The translations under genes were made by a program, and so were the position numbers. Shown here piece by piece: positions 51,768 through 59,912 of a stretch of DNA of 64,000 bases. This DNA is from Mycobacterium shinjukuense. GTDB taxonomy: Bacteria; Actinomycetota; Actinomycetes; Mycobacteriales; Mycobacteriaceae. Positions within the stretch are counted from its first letter, which is position 1, and each line of letters opens with the position of its first letter. Location of the stretch: assembly GCF_010730055.1 (NCBI RefSeq), contig NZ_AP022575.1, positions 3,038,001 through 3,102,000 of the forward strand, read 5' to 3'. Under the pieces are notes generated by a model that had not been told where the DNA came from, searched no databases, and saw only the letters and a program-made list of their open reading frames with translations.

Positions 51768-52715
51768 TCAACCCAAGACGAGCGACACCCCATTGGCCTT
51801 CAGATCGGCGAACGAGTAGCTCATTTCGCCTCGGCGACCGACCGACACGACGTAGCGGTCTTCGCCCTCGGTGATTTCAAACGAGAAAGGGAAGGTGCAC
51901 CAGAATCGGCCGCCCTGACCCGCCTGCAGGAAAGCCGTGGCCAGGATGTCGCCCTTGCTGTTTTTCACCGTCACCTGCGTTCCCGGGTTGATGTCGGAGT
52001 ACCCGCCTGACCCGGAGCACGAGGAGCCCGACACGGTGATTGCCGGTACGTAGACGTTTGGCGATTCATCCCGGAGGGTGAAACTTCCAGTGACAGTAAT
52101 GGTTTCAAGGACATGGAAGCCCTCACTGAACTCGGGGCAATAGTATTGCACGGCCACCTGATCGACCGGCATCCCCTGCTGTTCGCCACCGTCCTGCAAC
52201 TGGCGGCACACCTGCTTGCCGCGGGCAATGGCGTTCGCGTCGGAGTTGAACTCACCGGTGAGTCCGGACCGCCTCAAGGCGGCGAGGTACTTGTCGTCGA
52301 CGGATTCCCGGTCCCGATTCACGAACAGCGTCACGACGACACTAGCTCCCACGAGTCCCAAGAGCACAACCACGCCCGCAAGCGCCCACCACAACCGACG
52401 GCGCCCAGAGCGTGGCGGTCGTGACACCGCTGACTGCGAAACACCAACGGCACCTGACTGATCCAGCTGATGCTGACCAAGTGCGTCGACGGCTTCGGCG
52501 TTGCCGTCGCGAATGAGGTCGGTCGGCTGCCCGGCGACGAAGTAGCGTCCTTCATGACGACCGGTGGGATCTGGTCGCCAACCCGTTTCCGTCATCACAG
52601 CGCCAACCGTCGGCGTCGTGGCCCGATGCCAGGTCGAGCCAATCTTGTATGCGCCGCACGCCCCACACCGGGTCGGGTCGGTGAGCGCGGTACCGCAATA
52701 CACGCAGAAACTCAT
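51768..52715 (-). CDS. Zinc-ribbon membrane protein with DUF2510 and DUF732
   Basis: A 315-aa protein with four parts. A zinc ribbon is at the N-terminus (C4, C7, C17, C20). A DUF2510-like segment (TGWRPDPTGRHEGRYFVAG, ~44-62) follows, then one membrane segment (109-132). An outer part carries a DUF732-like domain (DDKYLAALRRSG to EFSEGF, ~140-200) and a beta-rich C-terminus with SSCSGSG. Topology would put the zinc ribbon in the cytoplasm. ATG 52715 begins the ribbon. It lies 10 bp after the related gene 52726-53883, so they form an operon. Function unknown. Confidence 0.8.
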   Translation of the reverse strand: MSFCVYCGTALTDPTRCGACGAYKIGSTWHRATTPTVGAVMTETGWRPDPTGRHEGRYFVAGQPTDLIRDGNAEAVDALGQHQLDQSGAVGVSQSAVSRPPRSGRRRLWWALAGVVVLLGLVGASVVVTLFVNRDRESVDDKYLAALRRSGLTGEFNSDANAIARGKQVCRQLQDGGEQQGMPVDQVAVQYYCPEFSEGFHVLETITVTGSFTLRDESPNVYVPAITVSGSSCSGSGGYSDINPGTQVTVKNSKGDILATAFLQAGQGGRFWCTFPFSFEITEGEDRYVVSVGRRGEMSYSFADLKANGVSLVLG

Positions 52716-52725
52716 GACAGCGTCG

Positions 52726-53883
52726 TCACTTCCGGTACACCGTCGTGCCCTGCTCACCAACGAAGGTGCTGATGAACTTCGCGAAACAGTCATCGCCGCC
52801 GAACCCGTTCGAGTCGCACCAGCGATTGGCGTCACCGGCGGTGGGCTGCGCCGGCCCAACCACCGTCACCCAGAAATCGGGGCCGCTGAAGGTGGTCCAG
52901 TGCCCCGACCACACCAGCCGGGCGCCCCCGAACCGCTGCCGCAGGGCCAGGTGATCGCGAAGAATATCGGCGCTCGTCCATGTTTTCCCCGCCGCGACCA
53001 GGCCGACGCGCTTCGAACTCACCTGAGGCACCCAGCGATTGGAGATATCGCGTCGCACGTAGGGAAAGTCCGAGTCACGCAGCTCGCTGAGCACCTCCTC
53101 GGCAACTGCGTTGACGCTGCCGTAAGCCGGTGCCGCGAACTCGGCAGCGATGATGGTCGTGCGCTCCGATCCCACTGGTGCAGCCCAGCGCTCGGACCTG
53201 CCCTTCCGCGTGACCTGCAGTGCCGGCGCCCCGGACAACATGTCGGGTGTTCGCCAATACATTCCGGGCGGAAAGACCAGGGTTCGACGGGCCGGTATGC
53301 CGGGCTCGATCCTCAGCGGATCTGCCGAGAAGTCGAACCTGCCGGCTGCCACGTCGCGCCGCCCGTCGGCGACGGTGACTTCGAGCGCCGAGTTCGATTC
53401 GACATCGCCGCCGGCGCATGCCGACATGAACGCTGCACTCACCGCAAGTCCGTCGGACGTCAGATCGACCGACTCCGCCTCAAGCACCGGATCGTCCGGG
53501 CAACTCGCTGCTTCGGCCTGCCCCCACGGCACCCCCGCCGTGGCGGCGCCCCGCGCAGAACCGGGCTCCTCGCGATCGTTACGCGATGGTCGCGTCACCG
53601 CGTAGGCGACGGCTGTCACGACGACGGCGACCACCAGCAGCGTCGCCGCGAGGACGACGAGGGGCACGCGGGATCGCCCGGGCGTCGTCTGGGGTGCGCC
53701 TGATTCCTCCGATGGCCAGGGCACCACGCCGATCGGTGAGCCGCAGCGCTCACAGAACTTGTAGTCCCATGCGTTCAGGTGGCCCTGGGGGCACAGGACC
53801 GTCGGCCGAGCCTGCCGCGCATGGTCATCCACGCCCGGAGTCACACGTGCCGGACTGGGGTCAGCGCCCCGATCGCTTGCCAT
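52726..53883 (-). CDS. Zinc-ribbon membrane protein, unknown function
   Basis: A 385-aa protein. It has an N-terminal zinc ribbon (C31, H35, C44, C47; CPQGHLNAWDYKFCERCG), a membrane segment at ~73-96 and a ~285-residue outer domain. The outer domain is beta-rich (GMYWRTPDMLSGAPALQVTR, WVPQVSSKRVGLVAAGK, RLVWSGHWTTFSGPDFWVTV) with Cys that could form disulfides. ATG 53883 has GAAGGT upstream; the frame extends to 53961. The gene pairs with 51768-52715. Together they may form a sensing or envelope complex (inference). Confidence 0.78.
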   Translation of the reverse strand: MASDRGADPSPARVTPGVDDHARQARPTVLCPQGHLNAWDYKFCERCGSPIGVVPWPSEESGAPQTTPGRSRVPLVVLAATLLVVAVVVTAVAYAVTRPSRNDREEPGSARGAATAGVPWGQAEAASCPDDPVLEAESVDLTSDGLAVSAAFMSACAGGDVESNSALEVTVADGRRDVAAGRFDFSADPLRIEPGIPARRTLVFPPGMYWRTPDMLSGAPALQVTRKGRSERWAAPVGSERTTIIAAEFAAPAYGSVNAVAEEVLSELRDSDFPYVRRDISNRWVPQVSSKRVGLVAAGKTWTSADILRDHLALRQRFGGARLVWSGHWTTFSGPDFWVTVVGPAQPTAGDANRWCDSNGFGGDDCFAKFISTFVGEQGTTVYRK

Positions 53884-54337
53884 CGGCCGCACCTTCAGGC
53901 AGAGACTACGCCCGATGTCGGACAACCCCAAGAGCGATCGAGTTGGCGGAATCACGAACACGTCGCGGGCGAAGCGGGAATTGCAGCAGCGTCAGGATTC
54001 GGCGCCATCTACTGTCGCTATGAATTTGTCACGTTCCCAGCGCAATGCGGTGCATCGTGGTCCGATGGGGCGAAGCCGAGTTCGAAGGCCGCGTTCTTCA
54101 TGCCCCGGGATACCGCAGCGACGAATGGACTCGCGCGCAGGCTCAGTCGGCGATTGTCGTCACCCGGCAAGGCGATGGCCGCCCGAAGGGGTTCGAAACA
54201 AAACGAGTTGCGGCGCAGCCAATGACGTCGCCGTGAGAATCGCCGAGAGCGCGCGTCGCGGTACAGGCAGAGCTGGAGGCTGGGAGGTCCGCGGGCTGTG
54301 TAGCGCCAACATATGGCGCTGCGACTAGGCTACAGAT
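53884..54337. other. Intergenic stretch before MazE
   Basis: 454 bp without a supported gene. It should contain the promoters of the zinc-ribbon operon (leftward) and the mazEF-like pair (rightward). The short frames here have no recognisable family. Confidence 0.5.
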
Positions 54338-54574
54338 ATGTCTACGCGCACAGCGACGATCAGGGTTCCGGTCCAGACTCGAGACCGCCTCGCCACCCAG
54401 GCGCGTGAACGTGGGGTATCCATTGCCGCGCTGCTCACCGAACTGGCCTCCCGCGCCGAGCACGAGGCCATCTTCCGCGCCGAACGCGACGCCACCCGTA
54501 CCGAAGCGACCGTCGACGCCGTGCACGACGAGGAACGCGACTGGGACCAAACAGCAGATGACGGCATCGCCTGA
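54338..54574 (+). CDS. MazE-like antitoxin
   Basis: A 78-aa protein. MSTRTATIRVPVQTRDRLA with ERGVSIAALLTELASR is a ribbon-helix-helix DNA-binding fold of the MazE class in mycobacteria. The acidic C-terminal part (DAVHDEERDWDQTADDGIA) would wrap the toxin. The start of the toxin gene overlaps its 3' end by 17 bp. The pair is probably self-repressed. Confidence 0.85.
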   Translation: MSTRTATIRVPVQTRDRLATQARERGVSIAALLTELASRAEHEAIFRAERDATRTEATVDAVHDEERDWDQTADDGIA

Positions 54575-54920
54575 GCCGCGACGCGGCGAGCTGTGGCTGG
54601 TGGCCCTCGGCGCCGCACGCGTCGGTGAACCCGGCAAGCATCGGCCCGCCGTCATCGTCTCCGTAGATGACCTACTCACCGGGATCGATGAAGAGCTGGT
54701 AGTCGTCGTGCCCGTGTCGAGCTCACGGTCGGGCACGCCACTACGGCCACATATCTCACCCACCGAGGGAGTGGAATCCGCCAGCGTCGCCGTGTGCCGT
54801 GGCGTCCGCGCCGTCGCGCGCACCCGACTGCTGGAACGATTGGGAACCCTGGCGCCCGACACAATGCGCCACATCGAACACGCCCTCGCGCTGATTCTGG
54901 GTATCCGCGAGGCTGGCTGA
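54558..54920 (+). CDS. MazF-like endoribonuclease toxin
   Basis: A 120-aa MazF/PemK-fold protein. RRGELWLVALGA is followed by GKHRPAVIVSVDDL, LVVVVPVSSS and the end ALILGIREAG. MazF toxins cut RNA at short specific sequences; the cleavage site cannot be read here. ATG 54558 lies inside the antitoxin gene (17-bp overlap). The Arg and Thr/Ser active-site positions expected near RPAV and PVSS are present. Confidence 0.86.
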   Translation: MTASPEPRRGELWLVALGAARVGEPGKHRPAVIVSVDDLLTGIDEELVVVVPVSSSRSGTPLRPHISPTEGVESASVAVCRGVRAVARTRLLERLGTLAPDTMRHIEHALALILGIREAG

Positions 54921-55124
54921 GCCGGACGGCCCGACCAACCCGCAGACGCCCTCATGCGCCAAGATGGCGATGTCCACCACGGCCCAGGGCGTGCAAGCCC
55001 GCGTAACGCAAGAACTTATGACTTTTCCCCGACGGTGAACCGCCGACACCAAATCCTTCACGGCAGCGGTCTCGTAGCCGGGCCGAAGGAGTCGATCAGC
55101 CAGCAGTGAGACCGGCTGGACGCG
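54921..55124. other. Short intergenic region
   Basis: 204 bp between the MazF-like and HepT-like genes, which converge. No gene and no clear terminator hairpin with T-tract seen. Confidence 0.45.
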
Positions 55125-55460
55125 CTATTCCGATTCGACCGGCGGCAGGGTCTCGAGTAGGCCGGGAAGGTCTTCAGTAACGGTGTGCCACAGGATATCG
55201 AGGTTGATGTCGAAGTAGTGGTGGACGAGGCGGTCACGCATGCGGGCGGCGAAGGCCCACGGGACATCGGGTGTGGCCGCCTGGAGCTCGGGGCTGATGT
55301 GTTTGGCGGCTTCGCCGACAATCTCGACGAGTTTGGTCACCGCGAGCCGCAGAAGCTCGTCATTGTCGAGGTCGGTTCGCTGTCGCCCATTGCAATAGCC
55401 GACCGCTTTGGACGCGGCCTCGGTGAGGTGCCGCAGCCGAATCTGGTCTTCAGGCCGCAT
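55125..55460 (-). CDS. HepT-like ribonuclease toxin
   Basis: A 111-aa all-helical protein. RPEDQIRLRHLTEAASKAV, IVGEAAKHIS and the HEPN motif R-x4-6-H seen in MRDRLVHHYFDI mark it as a HepT/DUF86 family toxin. HEPN toxins are RNases and are neutralised by the MNT nucleotidyltransferase through modification of a Tyr near the motif (known for the HepT-MntA pair); HHYFD provides the Tyr. ATG 55460 is inside the 3' end of the upstream gene (11-bp overlap). Confidence 0.87.
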   Translation of the reverse strand: MRPEDQIRLRHLTEAASKAVGYCNGRQRTDLDNDELLRLAVTKLVEIVGEAAKHISPELQAATPDVPWAFAARMRDRLVHHYFDINLDILWHTVTEDLPGLLETLPPVESE

Positions 55461-55755
55461 AGATCGGTCGTGCGGTCGCGGCCACCTTGTCGCGGAAGTA
55501 GGGGCTGAGGTCTTCGTATGTGCGCAATTCGACCTGTCGGCCAAGGACGGCTTCAAGCTCGAGTTCCATTTGGGCGAGCCGCAGCAAACCGGGAGTTCGA
55601 TCGGGAAAAAACTCGACCAACATGTCGATGTCGCTAGACGGACCGAAGTCTTCGCGGAGCACCGACCCATACAACGCAAGCCGTCTGATCCCCCAACGCT
55701 TGGCGAATTCGTCGAAGAAGGAATCCTCGATCGTCAGCCCGGGCCTGAGTCTCAC
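55450..55755 (-). CDS. MNT-type nucleotidyltransferase (MntA antitoxin)
   Basis: A minimal nucleotidyltransferase of ~101 aa from the GTG at 55755. The motif GSVLREDFGPSSDIDMLVEF has the GS-x10-D-x-D pattern, with both Asp intact. RRLALYGSV and FFDEFAKRWGI are typical. MntA-type enzymes adenylylate HepT on Tyr and so inactivate it. The start is uncertain: the frame stays open to 55851 and the SD is weak. It pairs with the HepT gene by an 11-bp overlap. Confidence 0.82.
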   Translation of the reverse strand: MRLRPGLTIEDSFFDEFAKRWGIRRLALYGSVLREDFGPSSDIDMLVEFFPDRTPGLLRLAQMELELEAVLGRQVELRTYEDLSPYFRDKVAATARPIYAA

Positions 55756-55825
55756 ACCGTAATGATGCCGTAGTACCACCCCGGCGGGGTGCGCAACACT
55801 CACGACACTGTCCCATCGGCGGTCG

Positions 55826-55981
55826 TCACGACGACAGCGGCCGTCCAGCAATCCACCCCATGGCCGGCCATGATTCGACGCCCTCGCCCAGGTGCACCGG
55901 GTCGGTCACCAGATACGTGAAGTTGGGCAGAATGGCGGCCAGCAACAAGACGATCAGCACCGCGTGCCGCCACTCGGTCAT
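55826..55981 (-). CDS. Possible small membrane peptide
   Basis: A 51-aa open frame, MTEWRHAVLIVLLLAAILP then NFTYLVTDPVHLGEGVESWP, with one hydrophobic segment (residues 7-25). It fits the gap between the MNT-like and radical-SAM genes and lies on the same strand. It may be a real small membrane protein or the end of a lost gene. There is no homology evidence. Confidence 0.35.
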   Translation of the reverse strand: MTEWRHAVLIVLLLAAILPNFTYLVTDPVHLGEGVESWPAMGWIAGRPLSS

Positions 55982-56032
55982 GCCCGCAGGGTGTCGGCGG
56001 TGTGACCCGCCGGATCGCTCACCTCGCCAGCC

Positions 56033-56992
56033 TTAAGCCAGCCTCAGGCCCGATGCCAGGCTGCGCCGGTCCAACCGTCGCAGGCCGAGGTCGTCGGCGA
56101 GCTCGGCCGCACGCACGTACTCGTCTCGGCGCAGATGCCGGTTGATCTCCGGGTACGAATCCCGTGTACCAGTACGCCCGACCAGCCCGGCCGGGTAGTA
56201 CTGGGCCATCAGGTCGACGTATGTGTCCGGCCCGAGGACGTCGGCGATCCACCGCAGAATCTCCGCGGTTTCGTCGAACATCCCCGGCATGACCAGGTGA
56301 CGCACCAGCAATCCGCGAACCGCCAGCCCGTCATGGTCCAGGGTGAGCTGGCCCACCTGGCGGCCCATCTCGGGGATGGTGGCGCGCATCACCTCCGGAT
56401 AATCCGGCATGCGCAGGAACCGGCGGGCCCGTTCGCGGCTCCACACCTTGGCGTCGGGCAGGTAGATGTCGACGATCCCGTCCATCAGCGTCAGGCTGTC
56501 GAGGCTGTCGTAAGCACTCGTGTTGTACACGATCGGCAGCCGCAGCCCGGCCTCGATCGCGTGCGGCAGCGCCTCGAGGATCTGCGGGACCACATGCTCG
56601 GGCGTGACGAAATTGATGTTGTGGCAACCCTGGCCTTGCAACTCCACCATCATCTGCGCGAGCCGCCGCGGGGTGACCCGCTCGCCGCACACCTGCCAGG
56701 AGATGTCGTGGTTCTGGCAGAACACGCAGCGCAGGTTGCAGCCAGAGAAGAAGATGGTGCCCGATCCGTTCCAGCCCCGCAGGCAGTTCTCCTCGCCGAA
56801 ATGCGCGAAGTGCGAGGCGACAACCGCCGTGCGTCCGATCTGACACAGGCCCTTGACGTCATGCAACCGGTCGACCCGGCACAGCCGCGGGCACACCCGG
56901 CACCGGTCGGGGCCGAGCAGCACCCGGGCCCGCACGGCCCGCCGAGAGATCTCGTCGACGCCAAGGCCCACGTACGCGGGGACGCTGTCCAT
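56033..56992 (-). CDS. Radical SAM protein, PflA-like
   Basis: A 319-aa radical SAM protein. The 4Fe-4S site CNLRCVFC (C-x3-C-x2-C) is at about 84-91, and there are extra N-terminal cysteines (CRVCPRLC). HNINFVTPEHVVPQILEAL and TYVDLMAQYYPAG follow. It belongs to the group labelled pyruvate formate-lyase activating enzyme-like (COG1313). It is not the true PflA, as no PFL-like partner is nearby. The reaction is not known. ATG 56992 is used. Confidence 0.85.
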   Translation of the reverse strand: MDSVPAYVGLGVDEISRRAVRARVLLGPDRCRVCPRLCRVDRLHDVKGLCQIGRTAVVASHFAHFGEENCLRGWNGSGTIFFSGCNLRCVFCQNHDISWQVCGERVTPRRLAQMMVELQGQGCHNINFVTPEHVVPQILEALPHAIEAGLRLPIVYNTSAYDSLDSLTLMDGIVDIYLPDAKVWSRERARRFLRMPDYPEVMRATIPEMGRQVGQLTLDHDGLAVRGLLVRHLVMPGMFDETAEILRWIADVLGPDTYVDLMAQYYPAGLVGRTGTRDSYPEINRHLRRDEYVRAAELADDLGLRRLDRRSLASGLRLA

Positions 56993-57381
56993 GGATCAAC
57001 CTCAAGGTCAGTGTAGGCTGCGGACACCACCACCGAGGGGCCTCTCAGCGCCGTCGAGTTCATGTTTTCAGTCCACTCGGGACAGCACTCCGGTCAACGC
57101 GCCTGCGGTGTACGTGTTGCCATCCTGCTCACCCACAGGGCACCCCGCGCCCCCGAGGCAGCGGCAGTTGCAGAAGATGACGAAGTATGCGCGGCGCTGC
57201 GACGACTGGGTCCTGGAGTGACGACGCGCCGTGGCGGAGGACTTCTGCGCCCACGGAAGCATTTGTGGCCGAGCAGCGTTCGCAGATATCGCGTGGCCGG
57301 GTCGCGGGCGACGTCGGTATTGCCGAATGCGACCGCTGCTTCCCCGCCCGGGAACACTGTCAAAACGATGAGTCGGCATCC
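56993..57381. other. Intergenic stretch with gene fragment
   Basis: About 390 bp between the radical-SAM start and the nucleotidyltransferase stop. The left part should hold the radical-SAM promoter. The right part contains a remnant of a 48348-49379-type gene. Nothing else is supported. Confidence 0.55.
57245..57350 (-). pseudogene. Fragment of the 48.3-kb gene's C-terminus
   Basis: The minus strand encodes GNTDVARDPATRYLRTLLGH then KCFR, matching GNTDTARDLMARCLRKLPGH and KGFR near the end of the 48348-49379 protein. The DNA also aligns, with long exact runs such as TTCGCAGA and GGTCGCGGGCG. Only about 30 codons remain, so it is a gene fragment from a duplicate that was mostly lost. Confidence 0.72.
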
Positions 57382-57906
57382 TCATGGGGCACGACCACGT
57401 CGTGAACCTGTACCGGATCGGCCCGGGCCGCGGGCGAGAAGCTCGCGCAGCGTGGGAAGCATACGCTGGTCCTTGGGCCGGTTCGCTGCCTGCTTGGACC
57501 GGACCACGTCGGCCAACGAGGCGACCGGCACCGACACTCCGTAGAGCTGGGCCACGATCGCATCCTTGCGCAGATCCCGGTAACCGCCCGTACCCGCCGG
57601 CGTGAAAGACACATCAAGATCACCTGCGGTTGTCGTGAGATTCCACATCTGCACGGCCGCCAATGAATCCGCGTCGCAAGAAAATGGCAGACCCTGCCGC
57701 GCAGACTCCGTTCGAACCCGTGCATCGAGCTCGACGAGTGCCGAAACGAGCCGGGCCAGGTTCGCCCGATCGGCCTGCGGTGTGATGTCCACGTCCTCCG
57801 TCGGAAACGGTGAGCCGTGGTAGACGGCCGCCAGTCCACCGATCAGGACGTACGCCACCTGGTGCCGGTCGAGCACCTCAAACAGCCGGGCCAGGTCGAG
57901 TTCCAT
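57382..57906 (-). CDS. Nucleotidyltransferase, TA-type
   Basis: A 174-aa protein of the nucleotidyltransferase superfamily. VAYVLIGGLAAVYHG then FPTEDVDITPQ gives the GG and D-x-D catalytic pattern. It looks like the AbiEii/MenT-like or DUF6036 group, used as toxins or as partners in TA modules. The end (LARGPGRSGTGSRRGRAP) is basic and may be altered by nearby decay. It follows an XRE regulator gene by one base, as in type II/IV TA pairs. Activity on tRNA or protein is not proven here. Confidence 0.78.
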   Translation of the reverse strand: MELDLARLFEVLDRHQVAYVLIGGLAAVYHGSPFPTEDVDITPQADRANLARLVSALVELDARVRTESARQGLPFSCDADSLAAVQMWNLTTTAGDLDVSFTPAGTGGYRDLRKDAIVAQLYGVSVPVASLADVVRSKQAANRPKDQRMLPTLRELLARGPGRSGTGSRRGRAP

Positions 57907-57907
57907 C

Positions 57908-58216
57908 TCAGCCTCTCGCCGCGCTCAGCTGCCGCACCAGCCGCGCGTGCCGGTCCATGCGTTGCTGTCCCGTGAGGCCGGCGAGCCGAGCGGCCTGAGC
58001 CATGTCGCTTTCGTCTCGCGGCACCAGCATGATCTCCAGGTCGAAGCCACAAAGCCGGACCAGGCGGAATACGTCGTCAAGGCTGACCGCGGTGCGGCCT
58101 GATTCCCAGCGTGCGATCCCGGGCTGAGATGTCTCAGCCTGGGCCGCGAGCTCGGCTTGGGTCAGCCCGGCCCGCCGCCGCGCCTCGCGGATCAGGTCGC
58201 CACCGTAGGAACTCAC
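57908..58216 (-). CDS. XRE-family antitoxin/regulator
   Basis: A 102-aa helix-turn-helix protein: REARRRAGLTQAELAAQAET and SQPGIARWESGRTAVSLDD are a classic Cro/CI HTH (~10-60). A C-terminal helical part (QQRMDRHARLVRQLSAARG) may contact the partner. It is followed with a 1-bp gap by the nucleotidyltransferase. ATG 58216 has a weak SD. It is probably the antitoxin and repressor of the pair. Confidence 0.85.
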   Translation of the reverse strand: MSSYGGDLIREARRRAGLTQAELAAQAETSQPGIARWESGRTAVSLDDVFRLVRLCGFDLEIMLVPRDESDMAQAARLAGLTGQQRMDRHARLVRQLSAARG

Positions 58217-58262
58217 CTCATGAGAATAACAGATTTGTTATAGCGCAGGTCATCGATGCGCC

Positions 58263-58760
58263 GTGCCGGCAACCGAACACGGTGACTGTTTTCCCGCTGT
58301 TCTGGTTGTTGGTCCGCGGGCGTGCGGCAAGACAACCACTGCGGCCCGGCACGCTGGCACCACTGTGCGGCTGGACCGCGAAGCGGATGCGGCCGCCGTT
58401 CGGGCCAATCCCGATGGCCGCCGCCGGTGCACGACGGGACGGCGAGCCACTGGAACGGTTGCCGTATACCTGCGTGATGGCACACCTGCGTGCCGACGCG
58501 GCCATTGGCGAGCCAACACCCAGCTGTATCACCTGCGGTCCGAGCAAGGCCGCCACGAGGGGGACGTCATCGTCGAGTACGCCGTTCGAGATCAAGGCCA
58601 GCGGCGAGCCGAATCTACACGACGCCATGCACTTGCGGTGGTTACGAGACGAACTCGAGAGCCCGCTCAGCAGTCATCCCGACTGCGCGCGACAGACCAC
58701 TGTCGCCGGGACCGGCACACGCTGTATCGGGCTGCTTTGGCCGCCCAGGACCTTGCTCGA
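58263..58760 (+). pseudogene. AAA ATPase/DUF4143 gene remnant
   Basis: Pieces of a DUF4143-type ATPase in different frames. The P-loop part VLVVGPRACGKTTTAARHAG with LDREADAAAVRANP is in one frame (~58290-58420). A later FEIKASGEPNLHDAMHLRWL with RDELE is in another (~58590-58670). Intact proteins are ~400 aa; most of the middle is deleted. No start or full frame. It lies between the XRE/NTase pair and galK. Confidence 0.68.
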
Positions 58761-58808
58761 TCAGGGATCAGGGCTCGATCAGGGATCAGGGCTCGATCAG
58801 GGATCAGG
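58755..58808. repeat. Three perfect 18-bp tandem repeats
   Basis: The unit GCTCGATCAGGGATCAGG occurs three times without a mismatch (58755-58772, 58773-58790, 58791-58808). The galK stop codon lies in the third copy, and the repeat supplies the last residues DPDP. The other two copies follow the gene. Copy number could vary between strains. Confidence 0.95.
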
Positions 58809-59912
58809 GTCCGCGTCGGCTCGAGGGCACCCGGTCGCGCCGTGCGCGGCATAGGTCCGGCTGATCGTTGGTTCGTCGTAGCCGGCATCGACCGCCGCCC
58901 GTCGCACCGCCTGCGCCACGACCGGCGCCCGATCGGCCGGCACCAGCGCGATAACGGCGCCCCCGAAACCACCGCCGGTCATCCGGGCGCCCAGCGCACC
59001 GGCGCACACGGCGGTGTCAGCGATCAGGTCGATGTGCTCGGTGGTGATGCCGAAGTCGTCGCGCATGGATTCGTGGGACGCGGTCAGAATCCGACCGGCG
59101 GCGGTGAGATCCGAATCAGGCAGTGCGGCAATGAAATCCAGCACTCGCTGATTCTCGGTCACAACGTGACGGGCACGTCGGGCGTCGACCGGATCGGTGA
59201 CCGCACCCAGCGCCGCCGGCCCGCGATCCTGGATGTCGCGCAACGACGACACGCCCAGATCGGCGGCCGCCCGTTCACACGACGCCCGTCGCACCGCATA
59301 CTCCCCGCCGGCATGACGGTGTCGGGCCCGAGAGTCGATCAGCAGCAGCGTGACGCCGCAAGCGTCCGGGTCGAATGGCACCGGGCGCACGGTGATGTCG
59401 CGAAAGTCGATCAACAGCGCGGTCTTCGGCTTTCCGAACAGCGCGGCCAGGTGGTCGAGCAAACCCGTTGGGGCACCGACGTAATCGTTTTCGGCTCGCT
59501 GCGCGAGCCGGGCTAGCTCGATCCGGTCGATGGGGGTGCCGGTGGCGGCGCCGATCGCACCCAGGGCCGCGCACACCAACGCCGCCGAGGACGCCAACCC
59601 CGACCCGATCTCGACGTCGCTGGTGATCGCCATCCTCCCGCCGGGCACCGGGTGGCCGGCGTGCCGCAGCGCCCAGATCACCCCGGCCACATAACCTGCC
59701 CACCCGATCACCTCCCCCGGCGCGGTCTCGAGCCGGATCCGCACCGAGCCCTCGGCGCGGTCGCTGCGCACGGTGATCGCGTCGGTGTCCTCGGGCGAGA
59801 ACGCGACGATGGTGCGCTGCGGCAACGCGATCGGCAACGCGAAACCCAGGTTATAGTCGGTGTGCTCGCCGATCAGATTGACCCGCCCGGGTGCGGCGTA
59901 GCGGACGGTCAT
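58797..59912 (-). CDS. galK: Galactokinase
   Basis: A 371-aa GHMP kinase that phosphorylates galactose in the Leloir pathway. The galactokinase signature GRVNLIGEHTDYN is at 9-21. The ATP loop is in EIGSGLASSAALV, and MTGGGFGG is motif 3. Length and order are normal. Its ATG at 59912 overlaps the galT stop (ATGA). The end of the gene is reshaped by an 18-bp tandem repeat, giving the tail DADPDP; this is past the last conserved part and should not harm function. Confidence 0.95.
   Translation of the reverse strand: MTVRYAAPGRVNLIGEHTDYNLGFALPIALPQRTIVAFSPEDTDAITVRSDRAEGSVRIRLETAPGEVIGWAGYVAGVIWALRHAGHPVPGGRMAITSDVEIGSGLASSAALVCAALGAIGAATGTPIDRIELARLAQRAENDYVGAPTGLLDHLAALFGKPKTALLIDFRDITVRPVPFDPDACGVTLLLIDSRARHRHAGGEYAVRRASCERAAADLGVSSLRDIQDRGPAALGAVTDPVDARRARHVVTENQRVLDFIAALPDSDLTAAGRILTASHESMRDDFGITTEHIDLIADTAVCAGALGARMTGGGFGGAVIALVPADRAPVVAQAVRRAAVDAGYDEPTISRTYAAHGATGCPRADADPDP

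Noticed and set aside
50161..51819. 552-codon plus-strand frame
   Set aside because: It runs antisense through the 50308-51297 gene and into the next gene; no domain and shadow-like composition.
57062..57544. Plus-strand frame near the NTase gene
   Set aside because: It is antisense to the nucleotidyltransferase and gene fragment; no family match.
58755..58808. Possible CRISPR array
   Set aside because: Units are 18 bp, directly adjacent, with no spacers and no cas genes.
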